Shown one piece after another: positions 23,399-31,537 of a stretch of 34,262 bases of DNA; position 1 is the first letter of the stretch, and each line of letters starts with the position of its first letter. The position numbers and the translations under genes were made by a program. The stretch comes from Sandaracinaceae bacterium (GTDB taxonomy: Bacteria > Myxococcota_A > Polyangia > Polyangiales > Sandaracinaceae): contig SHBB01000016.1 in the NCBI GenBank assembly GCA_004213565.1, positions 1-34,262 on the forward strand, given 5' to 3'. Under the pieces are notes generated by a model, which saw nothing but the letters and a program-made list of their open reading frames with translations, did not search any database and had not been told where the DNA came from.

Positions 23399-25462
23399 TC
23401 AGCGCTCGAGGAGCATCACGCGGTCCTCGGCGAGGAGCCAGACGCGCCCGGCGCCGTCGACCTCGACGTCGCGCAGATCCGTGACCGGGAGGCCGTCGTC
23501 CTGGTCGAGCATCAGCCACTCCTCGCCCTCGTGCAGGATCAGACCGCGCGGGGTGGCGATCCAGAGGTGGCCGGCCAGATCCATCGCGAGCTTGGTCGGG
23601 CGCGCGTCCTGGACCATCTCGGGGTGCGCGAAGGTGAAGTCGGTGCGGTCGTAGCTGCCGAGGCCCTCCGCCGCGGCGAGCCAGATGATGCCGCTGCCGA
23701 CCACCGCGTCGGTGACGACCTCGCCGCGCACGCCGCGCGCCTCGCCGAAAGTCACCGCCTGGCTCGAGCCCACCCGGACGAGCCCGCTGAGGGTGGAGAA
23801 CCAGGCGTTGTCGGTGTCGAAGTCGACCGCGCTGATCTCGTCGGGCAGGGGCAGGCCGCCGCTCTCGCGGTCCGCGCCGCGGTGGTGGTAGACGACGCGC
23901 TCCTGGCCGGGGTCGATGACCGCCGCGCCGCGCACGCGCGTCCCGCTCCCGGTCTCCCGCTGGATCTCGACCGCGAGCCACACGTGGCCGTCCTGATCGA
24001 CGCCCATGAAGGGGATCCCGACGAGCTCGGTGGGCACCTCGAGGGTGCGCTCGGCCAGCTCCGTCCAGCCGCGGCCGGCGTTGGAGAAGATCTGCACGGT
24101 GCTGGGGCCGACGCTCGGCTTCAGGGCCGTGAGGTAGGCGCCCGCGGGCCCGCCCGAGACGGCCTGCGCCACGTAGCCCTCGGGCAGCCGCACGCGCCGC
24201 AGCCGGCCGTTGACGAACTTCGCGAGGTGCCCCTCGCGCGAGATCGTCCAGACCGTGCCCGCGCTGTCGGTGGCGATCTGCATGTCCTCTTCGGGCACGA
24301 GCGTCAGGGTGCGGAAGAGGCGCGGCGGCCGGCCGTCGCCCGGGAGCTGCAGCACGCCTCCGTTCGAGATCGCGAGGAAGGCGTCGGGGCCGCGCACCAT
24401 CGCGCGGTAGGCGCGGCCGGGCAGCTCCACGTCGAGCACCCGCGCGCGGAATTCCGGCGCGCTGATCGAGGGCCGGTTCTCGGGCACCTCGGCGAGCCGC
24501 CGGGGCTCCTCGAGCGCGTCGGGATCGGGCAGCTCGCCGGGCTGATGCTCGGCCGCGGGCTGCAGGTTGGGGCGGAAGCTCCGCACGGTGCCCTCGGCGG
24601 TCGAGAGCGGCTCGAGCGGGACGCCCTGCCCGCGCGGCGCGATGGCGATCACCTGGTCCTGGCTGATGAGCAGCACGTCGTTGCCGCGCCGGATCAGGCT
24701 CGCGGCCTGCCCCTCGAGCCCGCGGATCGTGTAGCCGTACCAGCGCTCGCCATCCCAGAAGCCGATCTGCGCGTCGTTCGGACCCTGGAGCAGGGCGAGG
24801 ATCTGGCCCGGGAGCACGGGCACCACGGAGCGCACGTAGCCGTCGGGCATGCCGCCGCTGATGGGGTGCTCGCGAATGACGTCACCCTCGACGTACCAGA
24901 GGCCCGAGGTGGTCCCGACCCAGATCTGCCCCTCCGGAGTGGGCGCGAGGCCGGTGCAGCGCACGGGATCGCCGAAGATCTCCCAGCCGCCGCCCTCCGC
25001 CTGACGCGCGACGCCGCCGAGACCGCAGAGCCAGACGGTGCCGTCGGCCGCCTCCTTCATGTCGGTCAGGTGGCCGATCCGGGGCGCGCCCTCGACCGGG
25101 GTGACCTGTCCGTCGGCGATCCGCGCCAGGCCCCGGTCGGTGGCCACGAGGATCGCGCCCTCGTCGTCGACCAGCCCGCGCACGTCGTCGCTCGGGAGCC
25201 CCTCCACCACCGACGGGGACATGCCGTCGGCCGGGTGCAGGAAGAGCCCGGCGTCGGTCGCGACGTAGACGTCGCCCGAGTCGCGCACGAGCACGTCCCG
25301 CACCTCCTCGAGGTCGGTGAGCGTCTCGACGCCCCGGCTCGAGGTCCCGCCGAGCGAGAGCGAAGGCCCACCCGATCGACCCCGCAGCGCGGTCGGGCCG
25401 CACGCGGTCGTGAGGAGGACAGAGAGGGCGATCAGGATCTTCTGGTTCGTCGGCACGTTCAC
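23399..25462 (-). CDS. Beta-propeller lipoprotein (two-component-regulator-propeller type)
   Basis: A 687-residue exported protein. A short N-terminus and hydrophobic stretch (KILIALSVLLTTACGP) end in a lipobox-like cysteine. The rest is a series of repeats of the form GxxWxxT/S and GLxxx (VYVATDAGLF, ILVATDRGLARI, IWVGTTSGLWYV, VWTISREGHLAKF, LWIATPRGLIL, VWLLAEDRVM). This is the pattern of Reg_prop-type beta propellers, probably two propellers split by a proline-rich middle near residue 320. No kinase or output domain follows, so it is a stand-alone surface or periplasmic propeller. Start choice is GTG 25462, with GTG 25456 equally possible. The open frame extends upstream only because it enters the inverted-repeat element, whose end is 11 bases before the start codon. 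Confidence 0.85.
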   Translation of the reverse strand: MNVPTNQKILIALSVLLTTACGPTALRGRSGGPSLSLGGTSSRGVETLTDLEEVRDVLVRDSGDVYVATDAGLFLHPADGMSPSVVEGLPSDDVRGLVDDEGAILVATDRGLARIADGQVTPVEGAPRIGHLTDMKEAADGTVWLCGLGGVARQAEGGGWEIFGDPVRCTGLAPTPEGQIWVGTTSGLWYVEGDVIREHPISGGMPDGYVRSVVPVLPGQILALLQGPNDAQIGFWDGERWYGYTIRGLEGQAASLIRRGNDVLLISQDQVIAIAPRGQGVPLEPLSTAEGTVRSFRPNLQPAAEHQPGELPDPDALEEPRRLAEVPENRPSISAPEFRARVLDVELPGRAYRAMVRGPDAFLAISNGGVLQLPGDGRPPRLFRTLTLVPEEDMQIATDSAGTVWTISREGHLAKFVNGRLRRVRLPEGYVAQAVSGGPAGAYLTALKPSVGPSTVQIFSNAGRGWTELAERTLEVPTELVGIPFMGVDQDGHVWLAVEIQRETGSGTRVRGAAVIDPGQERVVYHHRGADRESGGLPLPDEISAVDFDTDNAWFSTLSGLVRVGSSQAVTFGEARGVRGEVVTDAVVGSGIIWLAAAEGLGSYDRTDFTFAHPEMVQDARPTKLAMDLAGHLWIATPRGLILHEGEEWLMLDQDDGLPVTDLRDVEVDGAGRVWLLAEDRVMLLER

Positions 25463-25473
25463 CTCGCCCGCCG

Positions 25474-25644
25474 GCTCCGGAGCACATCTCGAAAACCTCT
25501 CCCGTCGCCTCGGCGGCGGGACGGGCGCCATCTGCGGCCCGTGCCTCCTCGAAAATGCCCCACATTTCCTCGTCGTCCCGAGCCACAGCTGGCGCCCGTC
25601 GCGCTCGCCGGGGCTCGGTCCGAGGTCTCGAGATGTGCTCTAGC
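25474..25644 (-). repeat. Inverted-repeat (MITE-like) element, copy B
   Basis: This is a diverged copy of the 2887-3053 element, in the opposite orientation. Its inverted ends are gagcacatctcga (25480-25492) and the exact complement (25628-25640); relative to copy A the G to A change in one arm is matched by C to T in the other. The outer ctagc is kept on one side only. The cccgtc/gacggg inner stem is conserved. It lies 24 bases after the stop of the MopE-like gene and 11 bases before the propeller start codon, so it must make up nearly all of the propeller gene's leader. Confidence 0.8.
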
Positions 25645-25668
25645 CTTCGAGTCGAGGGGGTGTCAACG

Positions 25669-26970
25669 TCAGCGGCAGGCCTGGGTGGCCGTCGCGCGGC
25701 TGCTCCCGCAGAAGAGCACGCGCGGCTCGCACGTGACGAAGCTGGCCGTGTCGCCGCACGCCGGCACGCCGTCTTGCCAGCCGTCTCCACGGCAGCCGCG
25801 GACCCGGAGGCTGTCGCAGTCCACCTCTCGCTGGAGCTGGCGCTCGATGGTCCCGTCGCAGTTCCAGTCGAACCCGTCCCCGCAGCCGGGATCCCCCGGC
25901 GCGCAGAAGGGGAACGGGAAGAAGCCCGTCTGCGCCGGGTTCACCATCGGCCCGAAGGCGTCGGCGACGTCCCAGCAGTCCACGCCCTCCGAGCGAATGG
26001 GCGCGCTGCCAGCGGGACACGCGCCGCAGCCCGGCATCACGGCGCCGGGGTCCGTGCCCGCCCAGCCGTCCCCGTCGCGATCGGGGCCGCAGGCGGTCGT
26101 CGTCGCCTCCTCGTCGATGAGCCCGTCGCAGTCGTTGTCGAGCCCGTCGCACTCGTCGGCCGCGCCCGGAAAGACGGTGGGGTTGGCGTCGTCGCAGTCG
26201 CGCTCGGGGCAGGAGTCGGGCGCGTCCTCCCCCGCGAATCCGTCGCCGTCCGCGTCGGGCACGAACGGCCCCGAGCCGGGGTCACAGCGCTCGCAGGGTC
26301 CCGGTGACGGGCCGACCGCGGTGACCTCGCACTTGCGCGCCGCGACCGTGCCGCCCGTGCTGCGCTCCACGCAGGTCTCGAACCCGTTGCAGACGTCCCC
26401 GTCGTCGCAGTCCGCGTTCTCGCGACAGGAGAAGGTGCAGTCCGGCTCGCAGCCGTCGTCGGCCGTGGAGTTGCCGTCGTCGCACTCCTCGGTCCCCTCG
26501 ACTTCACCGTCGCCGCAGCCCAGGGGCACGCAGCGTCGCTCCACGCAGACGCCCTCGACGCCCATCGCCTCGCCGCAGACCGTTCCGTCGGGGAGCCAGT
26601 CGAGCACGCACGCGCCTCCGCCCACGCAGCGCACGCCGTCGAGGCAGGGCGCGTCCAGGTCGGGGCAGTCGCACTCGAAGCGGCACTCGACGCAGTCGGC
26701 GCGCTCGCCCTCGCACTCCTCGCCCGCGTTCGCGTCCACGAATCCGTCTCCGCACACGCTCGGCTGACAGCGCCCGTCCAGGCAGATCCCCAGCCCGCAG
26801 GGGGCGCCGTCCGGCTGCCCGTCGCATTCATCGGGGAGCGCGTCCGGCGGCACGAGCGCGTCCGTCGGCGCGGCGTCGAGCCCGCCGCCGTCCGGGTCGG
26901 GCGGATCGAGATCCAGGGTCAGGCCGCAGCCCACCATCAACAGCGCCCCCGCCGCGCTCCCCCACCGCAT
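25669..26970 (-). CDS. MopE-like metal-binding, Cys-rich repeat lipoprotein
   Basis: A 433-residue surface protein. The lipobox is LLMVGC (Cys15). An Asp/Pro-rich linker leads into myxobacterial cysteine-rich repeats (CGDGFVDANAGEECEGE, then CGDGEVEGTEECDDGN and GCEPDC). Next come MopE-type putative metal-binding motifs: DADGDGFAGE, DCDDANPTVFPGA, and DECDGLDNDCDGLIDE, followed by a second partial set (GPDRDGDGWAGTD). These acidic, Asn/Asp-rich loops suggest calcium or copper binding, and the cysteines suggest many disulfides outside the cytoplasm. The function is unknown; such proteins are abundant in myxobacterial surfaces. It lies 20 bases downstream of the phospholipase D gene, so the two probably share a transcript. 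Confidence 0.9.
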   Translation of the reverse strand: MRWGSAAGALLMVGCGLTLDLDPPDPDGGGLDAAPTDALVPPDALPDECDGQPDGAPCGLGICLDGRCQPSVCGDGFVDANAGEECEGERADCVECRFECDCPDLDAPCLDGVRCVGGGACVLDWLPDGTVCGEAMGVEGVCVERRCVPLGCGDGEVEGTEECDDGNSTADDGCEPDCTFSCRENADCDDGDVCNGFETCVERSTGGTVAARKCEVTAVGPSPGPCERCDPGSGPFVPDADGDGFAGEDAPDSCPERDCDDANPTVFPGAADECDGLDNDCDGLIDEEATTTACGPDRDGDGWAGTDPGAVMPGCGACPAGSAPIRSEGVDCWDVADAFGPMVNPAQTGFFPFPFCAPGDPGCGDGFDWNCDGTIERQLQREVDCDSLRVRGCRGDGWQDGVPACGDTASFVTCEPRVLFCGSSRATATQACR

Positions 26971-26990
26971 GGGGGAAGCCTACTACCGGA

Positions 26991-28745
26991 TCAGCGATCG
27001 CAGTAGCGGTGGCGCCCCGGGTTCTCACGGTAGTCGGGGCTGTTGATGTCGGGGCAGTGATCGCGGATGGCGTCCTTGAGCGCGGTGACCTGATCCCAGT
27101 CCAGGGCCATGGACTCGAACACGATCGGGAAGTCGCCCGCGGTCTCGGTGATCTCGCTCATCAGCGCGCCGTAGAGCCCCGCCTCCTCCGCCGTCACCCA
27201 GAGGGCGTCGAAGTTGTCGATGTAGCCGTCGATCACACCCTGGAACGCCGCGCCCTGGAGGATGGTGTCGTTCTCCATCGTGTTGTGCTCGGCGTTGTCG
27301 GAGAGGTTGTAGCTGCCCGTGATCAGGATCTCGTCGTCCACGATCATGTACTTGTGGTGCATCTGCGCGGCGTACGAGTAGTCCCAGCGGTAAGCGTAGT
27401 ACTTGAACCGGACGGGCACGCCCTCGGTGTGCAGCGCGTAGCTGAAGAGGAAGCCCGTATCCATGCAGTCCTGCTGACGGGCCTCGCTGTCGCCGGCCTC
27501 GACCAGGCAGTCCTGGAGGTCGCGCTGCTGGCGGTCGTGGGACCACTCGCTCAGGTACTCCTGGCCGTCGAGGTAGACGCGCACGTCGAGCTCGGGGTTG
27601 TCGGCCTGGGCCTGCATGAGCGCCTCGGAGATGGGGCGGCTGCGGAGGTGCCCGCTCGCGATGCGGATGCTGCGCCGCGCGCCGCGGATGAGCTGGACCC
27701 AGCGATCCGAGACCTCGTTCTCCCCGCGGATCACGCTGAAGGTCGGGCCGTAGCGGGAGGACTCGTAGGTGCGGAAGTTCGCGCTCGTGAAGATGGCGTC
27801 CACCGACGGGTCGTCCGGGATGTCGGCGTCGGTGATCGCGACGTGGGTCACGCTGTCGATGCTCTCGTTCCAGACGAAGAGGCGGCCGTTGTCCCAGAGG
27901 TGGTTGAACTCGCGCTGGAAGCGGAGGTTGAGCTCGGCGTTGCCCGCGACGATGAGCGTGTTCTCGTCGTAGCGGGTGGCGGCGCTGTTGGACCAGTTGC
28001 CGCTGCCGCTCGCGAGGGTGCCCTCGGTCGCGAAGGCGAGGTCGGCGCGCGGCCCGTCGAAGATCGCAAACTTGTGATGCATGATCTTGTTCACGTACCG
28101 GACCTCGATGCCGGCGTCCTCGAGGCGGGCGCTCGCGGAGCCCTCCGGGTCGCGGCGGTCGTCGTTGGCCTTCTCGAAGATCATGCGGACGCTGACCCCC
28201 CGCGCGACCGCGCGCTCGAGCGCGTCGGAGATCGCGGCGTCGCGGAAGCTGTACATCGCGATGTCGACGCTCCGCGTGGACGCGTCGATGAGCGCCACCA
28301 TGCGCGCGAGGTGGCTGGCCTCGTAGTCCTGGGGCGAGAAGATCACCTCGGCCCCCGCCGCCCCCGCCGCGCAGACGTCGGCGCGGGCCTCGACGAGCTG
28401 GCTCATCGCCACCGGACCGACCCAGCTGACATCGTCGACCTCGCGGATGTCGTCGAAGAGATCGTCGTCCTCGGTGCCGAAGACTCCGTCCGCGCCGTCG
28501 CGGTGCGCCACCAGGTTGCGGGCGGCGCGGGTGTGCACGCCGGCCTCCTTGAGCGTATCGACGCTGGGACCTTCGTTGAGCCAGCTGACCACCGCGCCGA
28601 GCTCACACGCGCTGTAGTCGCCTCCGTCGGCCTTGCCCCCGGGGACGACGCCCACGTCGTCGATGCCGTCGGGGGAGTCCAGCTCGGACACGCAGCCGCC
28701 GAGGGCCAGGATCGACACGAGCAGTCCGAGGGTGCGCTTGGTCAT
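26991..28745 (-). CDS. Phospholipase D-family lipoprotein (two HKD motifs)
   Basis: A 584-residue exported enzyme. The signal peptide ends in LALGGC (start ATG 28745; the 21-codon extension lacks signal character). Residues ~40-125 contain a helix-hairpin-helix-like module (LKEAGVHTRAARNLVAHRDG, VSWVGPVAMSQLV). Two phospholipase D domains follow, with H223-x-K225-x4-D230 (MHHKFAIFDG, then GSGNWSNSA) and H463-x-K465-x4-D470 (MHHKYMIVDDE, then GSYNLSDNAEHN), so both halves of the active site are present. The family includes phospholipases, nucleases and transferases; the HhH-like module may hint at DNA, but export argues for a phosphodiester substrate outside the cell. It is followed on the same strand by the MopE-like gene. 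Confidence 0.93.
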   Translation of the reverse strand: MTKRTLGLLVSILALGGCVSELDSPDGIDDVGVVPGGKADGGDYSACELGAVVSWLNEGPSVDTLKEAGVHTRAARNLVAHRDGADGVFGTEDDDLFDDIREVDDVSWVGPVAMSQLVEARADVCAAGAAGAEVIFSPQDYEASHLARMVALIDASTRSVDIAMYSFRDAAISDALERAVARGVSVRMIFEKANDDRRDPEGSASARLEDAGIEVRYVNKIMHHKFAIFDGPRADLAFATEGTLASGSGNWSNSAATRYDENTLIVAGNAELNLRFQREFNHLWDNGRLFVWNESIDSVTHVAITDADIPDDPSVDAIFTSANFRTYESSRYGPTFSVIRGENEVSDRWVQLIRGARRSIRIASGHLRSRPISEALMQAQADNPELDVRVYLDGQEYLSEWSHDRQQRDLQDCLVEAGDSEARQQDCMDTGFLFSYALHTEGVPVRFKYYAYRWDYSYAAQMHHKYMIVDDEILITGSYNLSDNAEHNTMENDTILQGAAFQGVIDGYIDNFDALWVTAEEAGLYGALMSEITETAGDFPIVFESMALDWDQVTALKDAIRDHCPDINSPDYRENPGRHRYCDR

Positions 28746-28869
28746 GCGCGGGGGACTGCAACACACGATCCACGGCGCCCGTGGGTGGCTGGGGCGTCCA
28801 GCTGGCAAGCTCAGTCGCCGGTTGGGCGGCCAGTCCCGCCGGAGGTGGCGAGCGCGTCAGCCAGGAAGC

Positions 28870-28955
28870 GGGGACGCTCTTCGTCATATCGTCATAGCTA
28901 GAAGCCACTGGATTGATTGAGCTTTCTCGAATGACGATAAGACGATCAGCGTCCC
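28870..28955 (+). repeat. 86-bp hairpin element, copy 1 (REPIN-like)
   Basis: The ends form a 24-bp imperfect stem (28871-28894 with 28932-28955, 21 of 24 paired) with outermost gggacgct/agcgtccc, and a 37-base loop with a small inner stem. Clearly lower GC than the flanks. It lies between the gshB stop and the phospholipase D start. The layout is like REP doublets (REPINs). Confidence 0.85.
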
Positions 28956-29008
28956 TGGGCATCACCGGCGGTCGGGCGGCGACGTCGGCCGGCTGCGCCC
29001 TGGAGAAC

Positions 29009-29094
29009 GGGGACGCTCTTCGTCATATCGTCATAGCTAGAAGCCACTGAATTGATTGAGCTTTCTCGAATGACGATAAGACGATCAGCGTCCC
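29009..29094 (+). repeat. 86-bp hairpin element, copy 2 (REPIN-like)
   Basis: Identical to copy 1 except for one base (A at 29050 where copy 1 has G at 28911). Same orientation, 139 bases from copy 1 start to start, with a 53-base GC-rich spacer that is not repeated. Confidence 0.85.
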
Positions 29095-29113
29095 GGCACG
29101 CCAGGGCCCAGGG

Positions 29114-30049
29114 TCACGCCTTCGCTTCGAGCCAGTCTAGGACCTTCGCCTCGAGGTTCTCGCCGCCGAGGCGCGAGGCCTGCTGGATCCCGGTGGGGCT
29201 GGTGACGTTGACCTCCGTCAGCTTGCCGCCGATCACGTCGAGGCCGACAAAGTAGAGGCCGTCTCGACGGAGCCGCGGCGCCACCGCCGCGATGATGCGC
29301 CGATCCGCGTCGTCGAGCTCCGCCGCGTCGACCCGACCGCCGACGTGGATGTTGCTCCGCAGATCGCCGCCCTGGGGCACGCGGAGGATCGCGCCGAGCG
29401 GGTCGCCGTCGAGGAGCAGGATGCGCTTGTCGCCCGCTGTGACCTCGGGGAGGAACGCCTGGGCCATCGCGAGCCGCCGGCCGCCGCGGGTGACGGTCTC
29501 GATGCAGGCGTTGAGGTTCGGGTCGCCCTCGTTCAGCGCGAAGATGCCCTCGCCGCCCGCGCCGCTCAGCGGCTTGAGCACCGCGCGCCCGCCGACGTCG
29601 TTCATGAACGCCTTGATGCGCGCCTTGTCGTGGGCGATCAGGGTCTCAGGCATGAGACCGGGGAAGTAGGTCGCGTAGATCTTCTCGTTCGCGTCCCGCA
29701 AGCCTCGGGGATCGTTGACGATCAGGGTCTGCCCGCGCGCGTGCTCGAGCAGCTGGGTGGCCCACATGTAGTCGTCGTCGAAGGGCGGGTCCTTGCGCAC
29801 GAAGACCACGTCGACGTCCGCGAGGAGCACGTCCTCGGGCTCACCGAGGGTGATCGGGTTCTTCGGATCCCGCTCGCAGGTCGCGCGCCGCACCCGCGCC
29901 CCGACGCTCTGGCCGCGCAGGAAGAGCTCCTGGGCCATGCAGTGATCGACCCGGTGCCCGCGGCTCTGGGCCTCGAACATCAGGGCGAACGAGGTGTCCT
30001 CGTCGACGAGCACGGTCGACGGGGGGTCCATGACGAAGACGATGCGCAT
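29114..30049 (-). CDS. gshB: Glutathione synthetase
   Basis: Ligates gamma-glutamylcysteine and glycine with ATP, the second step of glutathione synthesis, in the cytosol. The 311-residue product matches the family length (E. coli 316) and holds the ATP-grasp landmarks: NDPRGLRDANEKIYATYFP, the glycine-rich loop LKPLSGAGGEGIF, GDKRILLLDGDPLGAILRVP, the substrate segment GGDLRSNIHVGGR, and the metal-binding end GLDVIGGKLTEVNVTSPTG. The ATG at 30049 is the start of the conserved MRIVFVMDPP. It begins 9 bases after the stop of the M15-peptidase gene on the same strand, so they are likely co-transcribed. No gshA is in the window. Confidence 0.97.
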   Translation of the reverse strand: MRIVFVMDPPSTVLVDEDTSFALMFEAQSRGHRVDHCMAQELFLRGQSVGARVRRATCERDPKNPITLGEPEDVLLADVDVVFVRKDPPFDDDYMWATQLLEHARGQTLIVNDPRGLRDANEKIYATYFPGLMPETLIAHDKARIKAFMNDVGGRAVLKPLSGAGGEGIFALNEGDPNLNACIETVTRGGRRLAMAQAFLPEVTAGDKRILLLDGDPLGAILRVPQGGDLRSNIHVGGRVDAAELDDADRRIIAAVAPRLRRDGLYFVGLDVIGGKLTEVNVTSPTGIQQASRLGGENLEAKVLDWLEAKA

Positions 30050-30058
30050 GTCGCCTTC

Positions 30059-31354
30059 TCATGGGGCACGAAGGCCTCTCGTGGCAAGTCGACGGCCGAG
30101 CCAGAGCCCCAGCATCAGCAAGAAGAGCGCGCCGGGATCGGAGCCGTCTCGAGAGACAGCGCAGCCGCCGCTCAGCCCTTCGTCCCGGCCGGGCGGCAGC
30201 ATCGGGTCGTCGTCGAGCCGCGGGTCACCGCCCTCGATCCGCGGCGCCTCGTAGAAGACCGCCTCCACGGGCGTCGCGCGCGGGCCCATCGCCTCGACGC
30301 GATCGGTCCGGGTGAGCCGCACCGCGTCGGCCGGGATGTGCGGGTCTGCGCCCACCGGGACGCGGCTGTGGTCGTAGACGCTGACGTGCTCGGCGCCGTC
30401 GCCGCTGAAGTGGAACACGCCCAGCTCCACCCAGCCGCCCGCGCCGCTCAGGTCCAGCTCGAGCGGCTCGTCGACGCTCGCGTGGCGCACCGTGTAGCGG
30501 ACGGCGCGGTGCGCGCTGCGCGCGGCCTCGGCGTAGATCTCCACGCGGTACTCACCCGGCTCCCCGACGTGCACGTGCCAGCGCGCCCAGTTGCTCGGCT
30601 CGTCGCTCTCGAACGCGTTGGTCCACAGCATCGAGCCGCCGTGCCCCGTCGCCTCGCTCCGCCAGTAGGTGGCCGGCCCGTAGGCCGCGAAGCAGTCGCT
30701 CGTCTCCTCGAGCACGCCGCCGTCGGCGGGCAGGGTCTCGCAGTCCCGGCCCGGGAGCGTTCGCGGCCCCGAGAACCAGGGCGTGCCGAGCGCGGCCGCC
30801 TCGGTCGACAGCTCGACGTGCAGATGATCGTGGTGCGGGTGGGCGCCGCCGTACGCGCGCTCCTTCTCGCCGGGCGTCCGATGCGGGCCCCACGTCCAGC
30901 GGTCCCAGATGACGAGCTGGATCCCGATCTCCTCCGAGTGCTCGATCAGCCAGTTCGCCACCGGGTCGCCGAGGTCGTTGTCCGCGTCGCCGCTGTGCAG
31001 GGGGATGAAGATGTCCATCGCCCGCCCGGTCGCGTGCACGCTCATGCGGCTGCTGTCGCCGTTGATGTGCCGGCACGAGTAGCCCCCGATGTGGGTGATC
31101 TGCGGGAACGCGGCGCCGAGCCAGTCCCGCAGCTCCGCCGTGCCTCCGAGGAGCGAGCCGCCGCAGCCGCTCGAGCCGACCCAGGGCCCCGCCCCCGTGT
31201 AGTCGACGTCCTGCGTGTCCCCGATGGCCAGGGTGTCGGCGGGGATGTCCCAGGGGCCCGGGTGCGAGAGCTTCTCCTGCGAGACGCCCACGTCGGTCGG
31301 GGCGGCGCAGGCCGAGATGAGAGCGAACAGAGCGAGGAGGGTGAGGCGGCGCAT
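30059..31354 (-). CDS. M15-type peptidase and golvesin-like lipoprotein with MYXO-CTERM-like tail
   Basis: A 431-residue exported protein. The signal peptide ends in a lipobox (ALISAC). Residues ~60-185 look like a D-Ala-D-Ala carboxypeptidase-type M15 zinc domain with S-V-H107-A-T-G-R-A-M-D114 and the closing cluster HHDHLHVEL (H177, H179). A beta domain at ~210-330 resembles the golvesin/Xly C-terminal-like fold (WARWHVHVGEPGEYRVEIYA, GGWVELGVFHF). The end is Gly-Gly-Cys398, a hydrophobic stretch (ALFLLMLGLWLG), then an Arg-rich tail (RRLATRGLR), as in MYXO-CTERM tags. Having both a lipobox and such a tag is odd. A role in peptidoglycan trimming or binding is inferred from the domains. Confidence 0.85.
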   Translation of the reverse strand: MRRLTLLALFALISACAAPTDVGVSQEKLSHPGPWDIPADTLAIGDTQDVDYTGAGPWVGSSGCGGSLLGGTAELRDWLGAAFPQITHIGGYSCRHINGDSSRMSVHATGRAMDIFIPLHSGDADNDLGDPVANWLIEHSEEIGIQLVIWDRWTWGPHRTPGEKERAYGGAHPHHDHLHVELSTEAAALGTPWFSGPRTLPGRDCETLPADGGVLEETSDCFAAYGPATYWRSEATGHGGSMLWTNAFESDEPSNWARWHVHVGEPGEYRVEIYAEAARSAHRAVRYTVRHASVDEPLELDLSGAGGWVELGVFHFSGDGAEHVSVYDHSRVPVGADPHIPADAVRLTRTDRVEAMGPRATPVEAVFYEAPRIEGGDPRLDDDPMLPPGRDEGLSGGCAVSRDGSDPGALFLLMLGLWLGRRLATRGLRAP

Positions 31355-31537
31355 CGCGCGGATCGACTACAAGCCGCGTGCCGTCGAGGCGCCGACGTGC
31401 GGCTGCGATCTCGAGGTCGCGGTCGCCCCGCGATCGGACCCGCTTCGCGACGGGCTGTCACGAATCGCGTGCAGGATCTGGTCGACGCGCGCCCGCGGAC
31501 ACTCGAGCGGCGCGAGCCGGGCGCCGCGGCCGGCGCC

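Noticed and set aside
23531-26767. A 1078-codon plus-strand frame opposite the propeller and MopE-like genes
   Set aside because: Composition is low-complexity Arg/Ala/Gly/Ser without domains, while the minus strand has clear family motifs.
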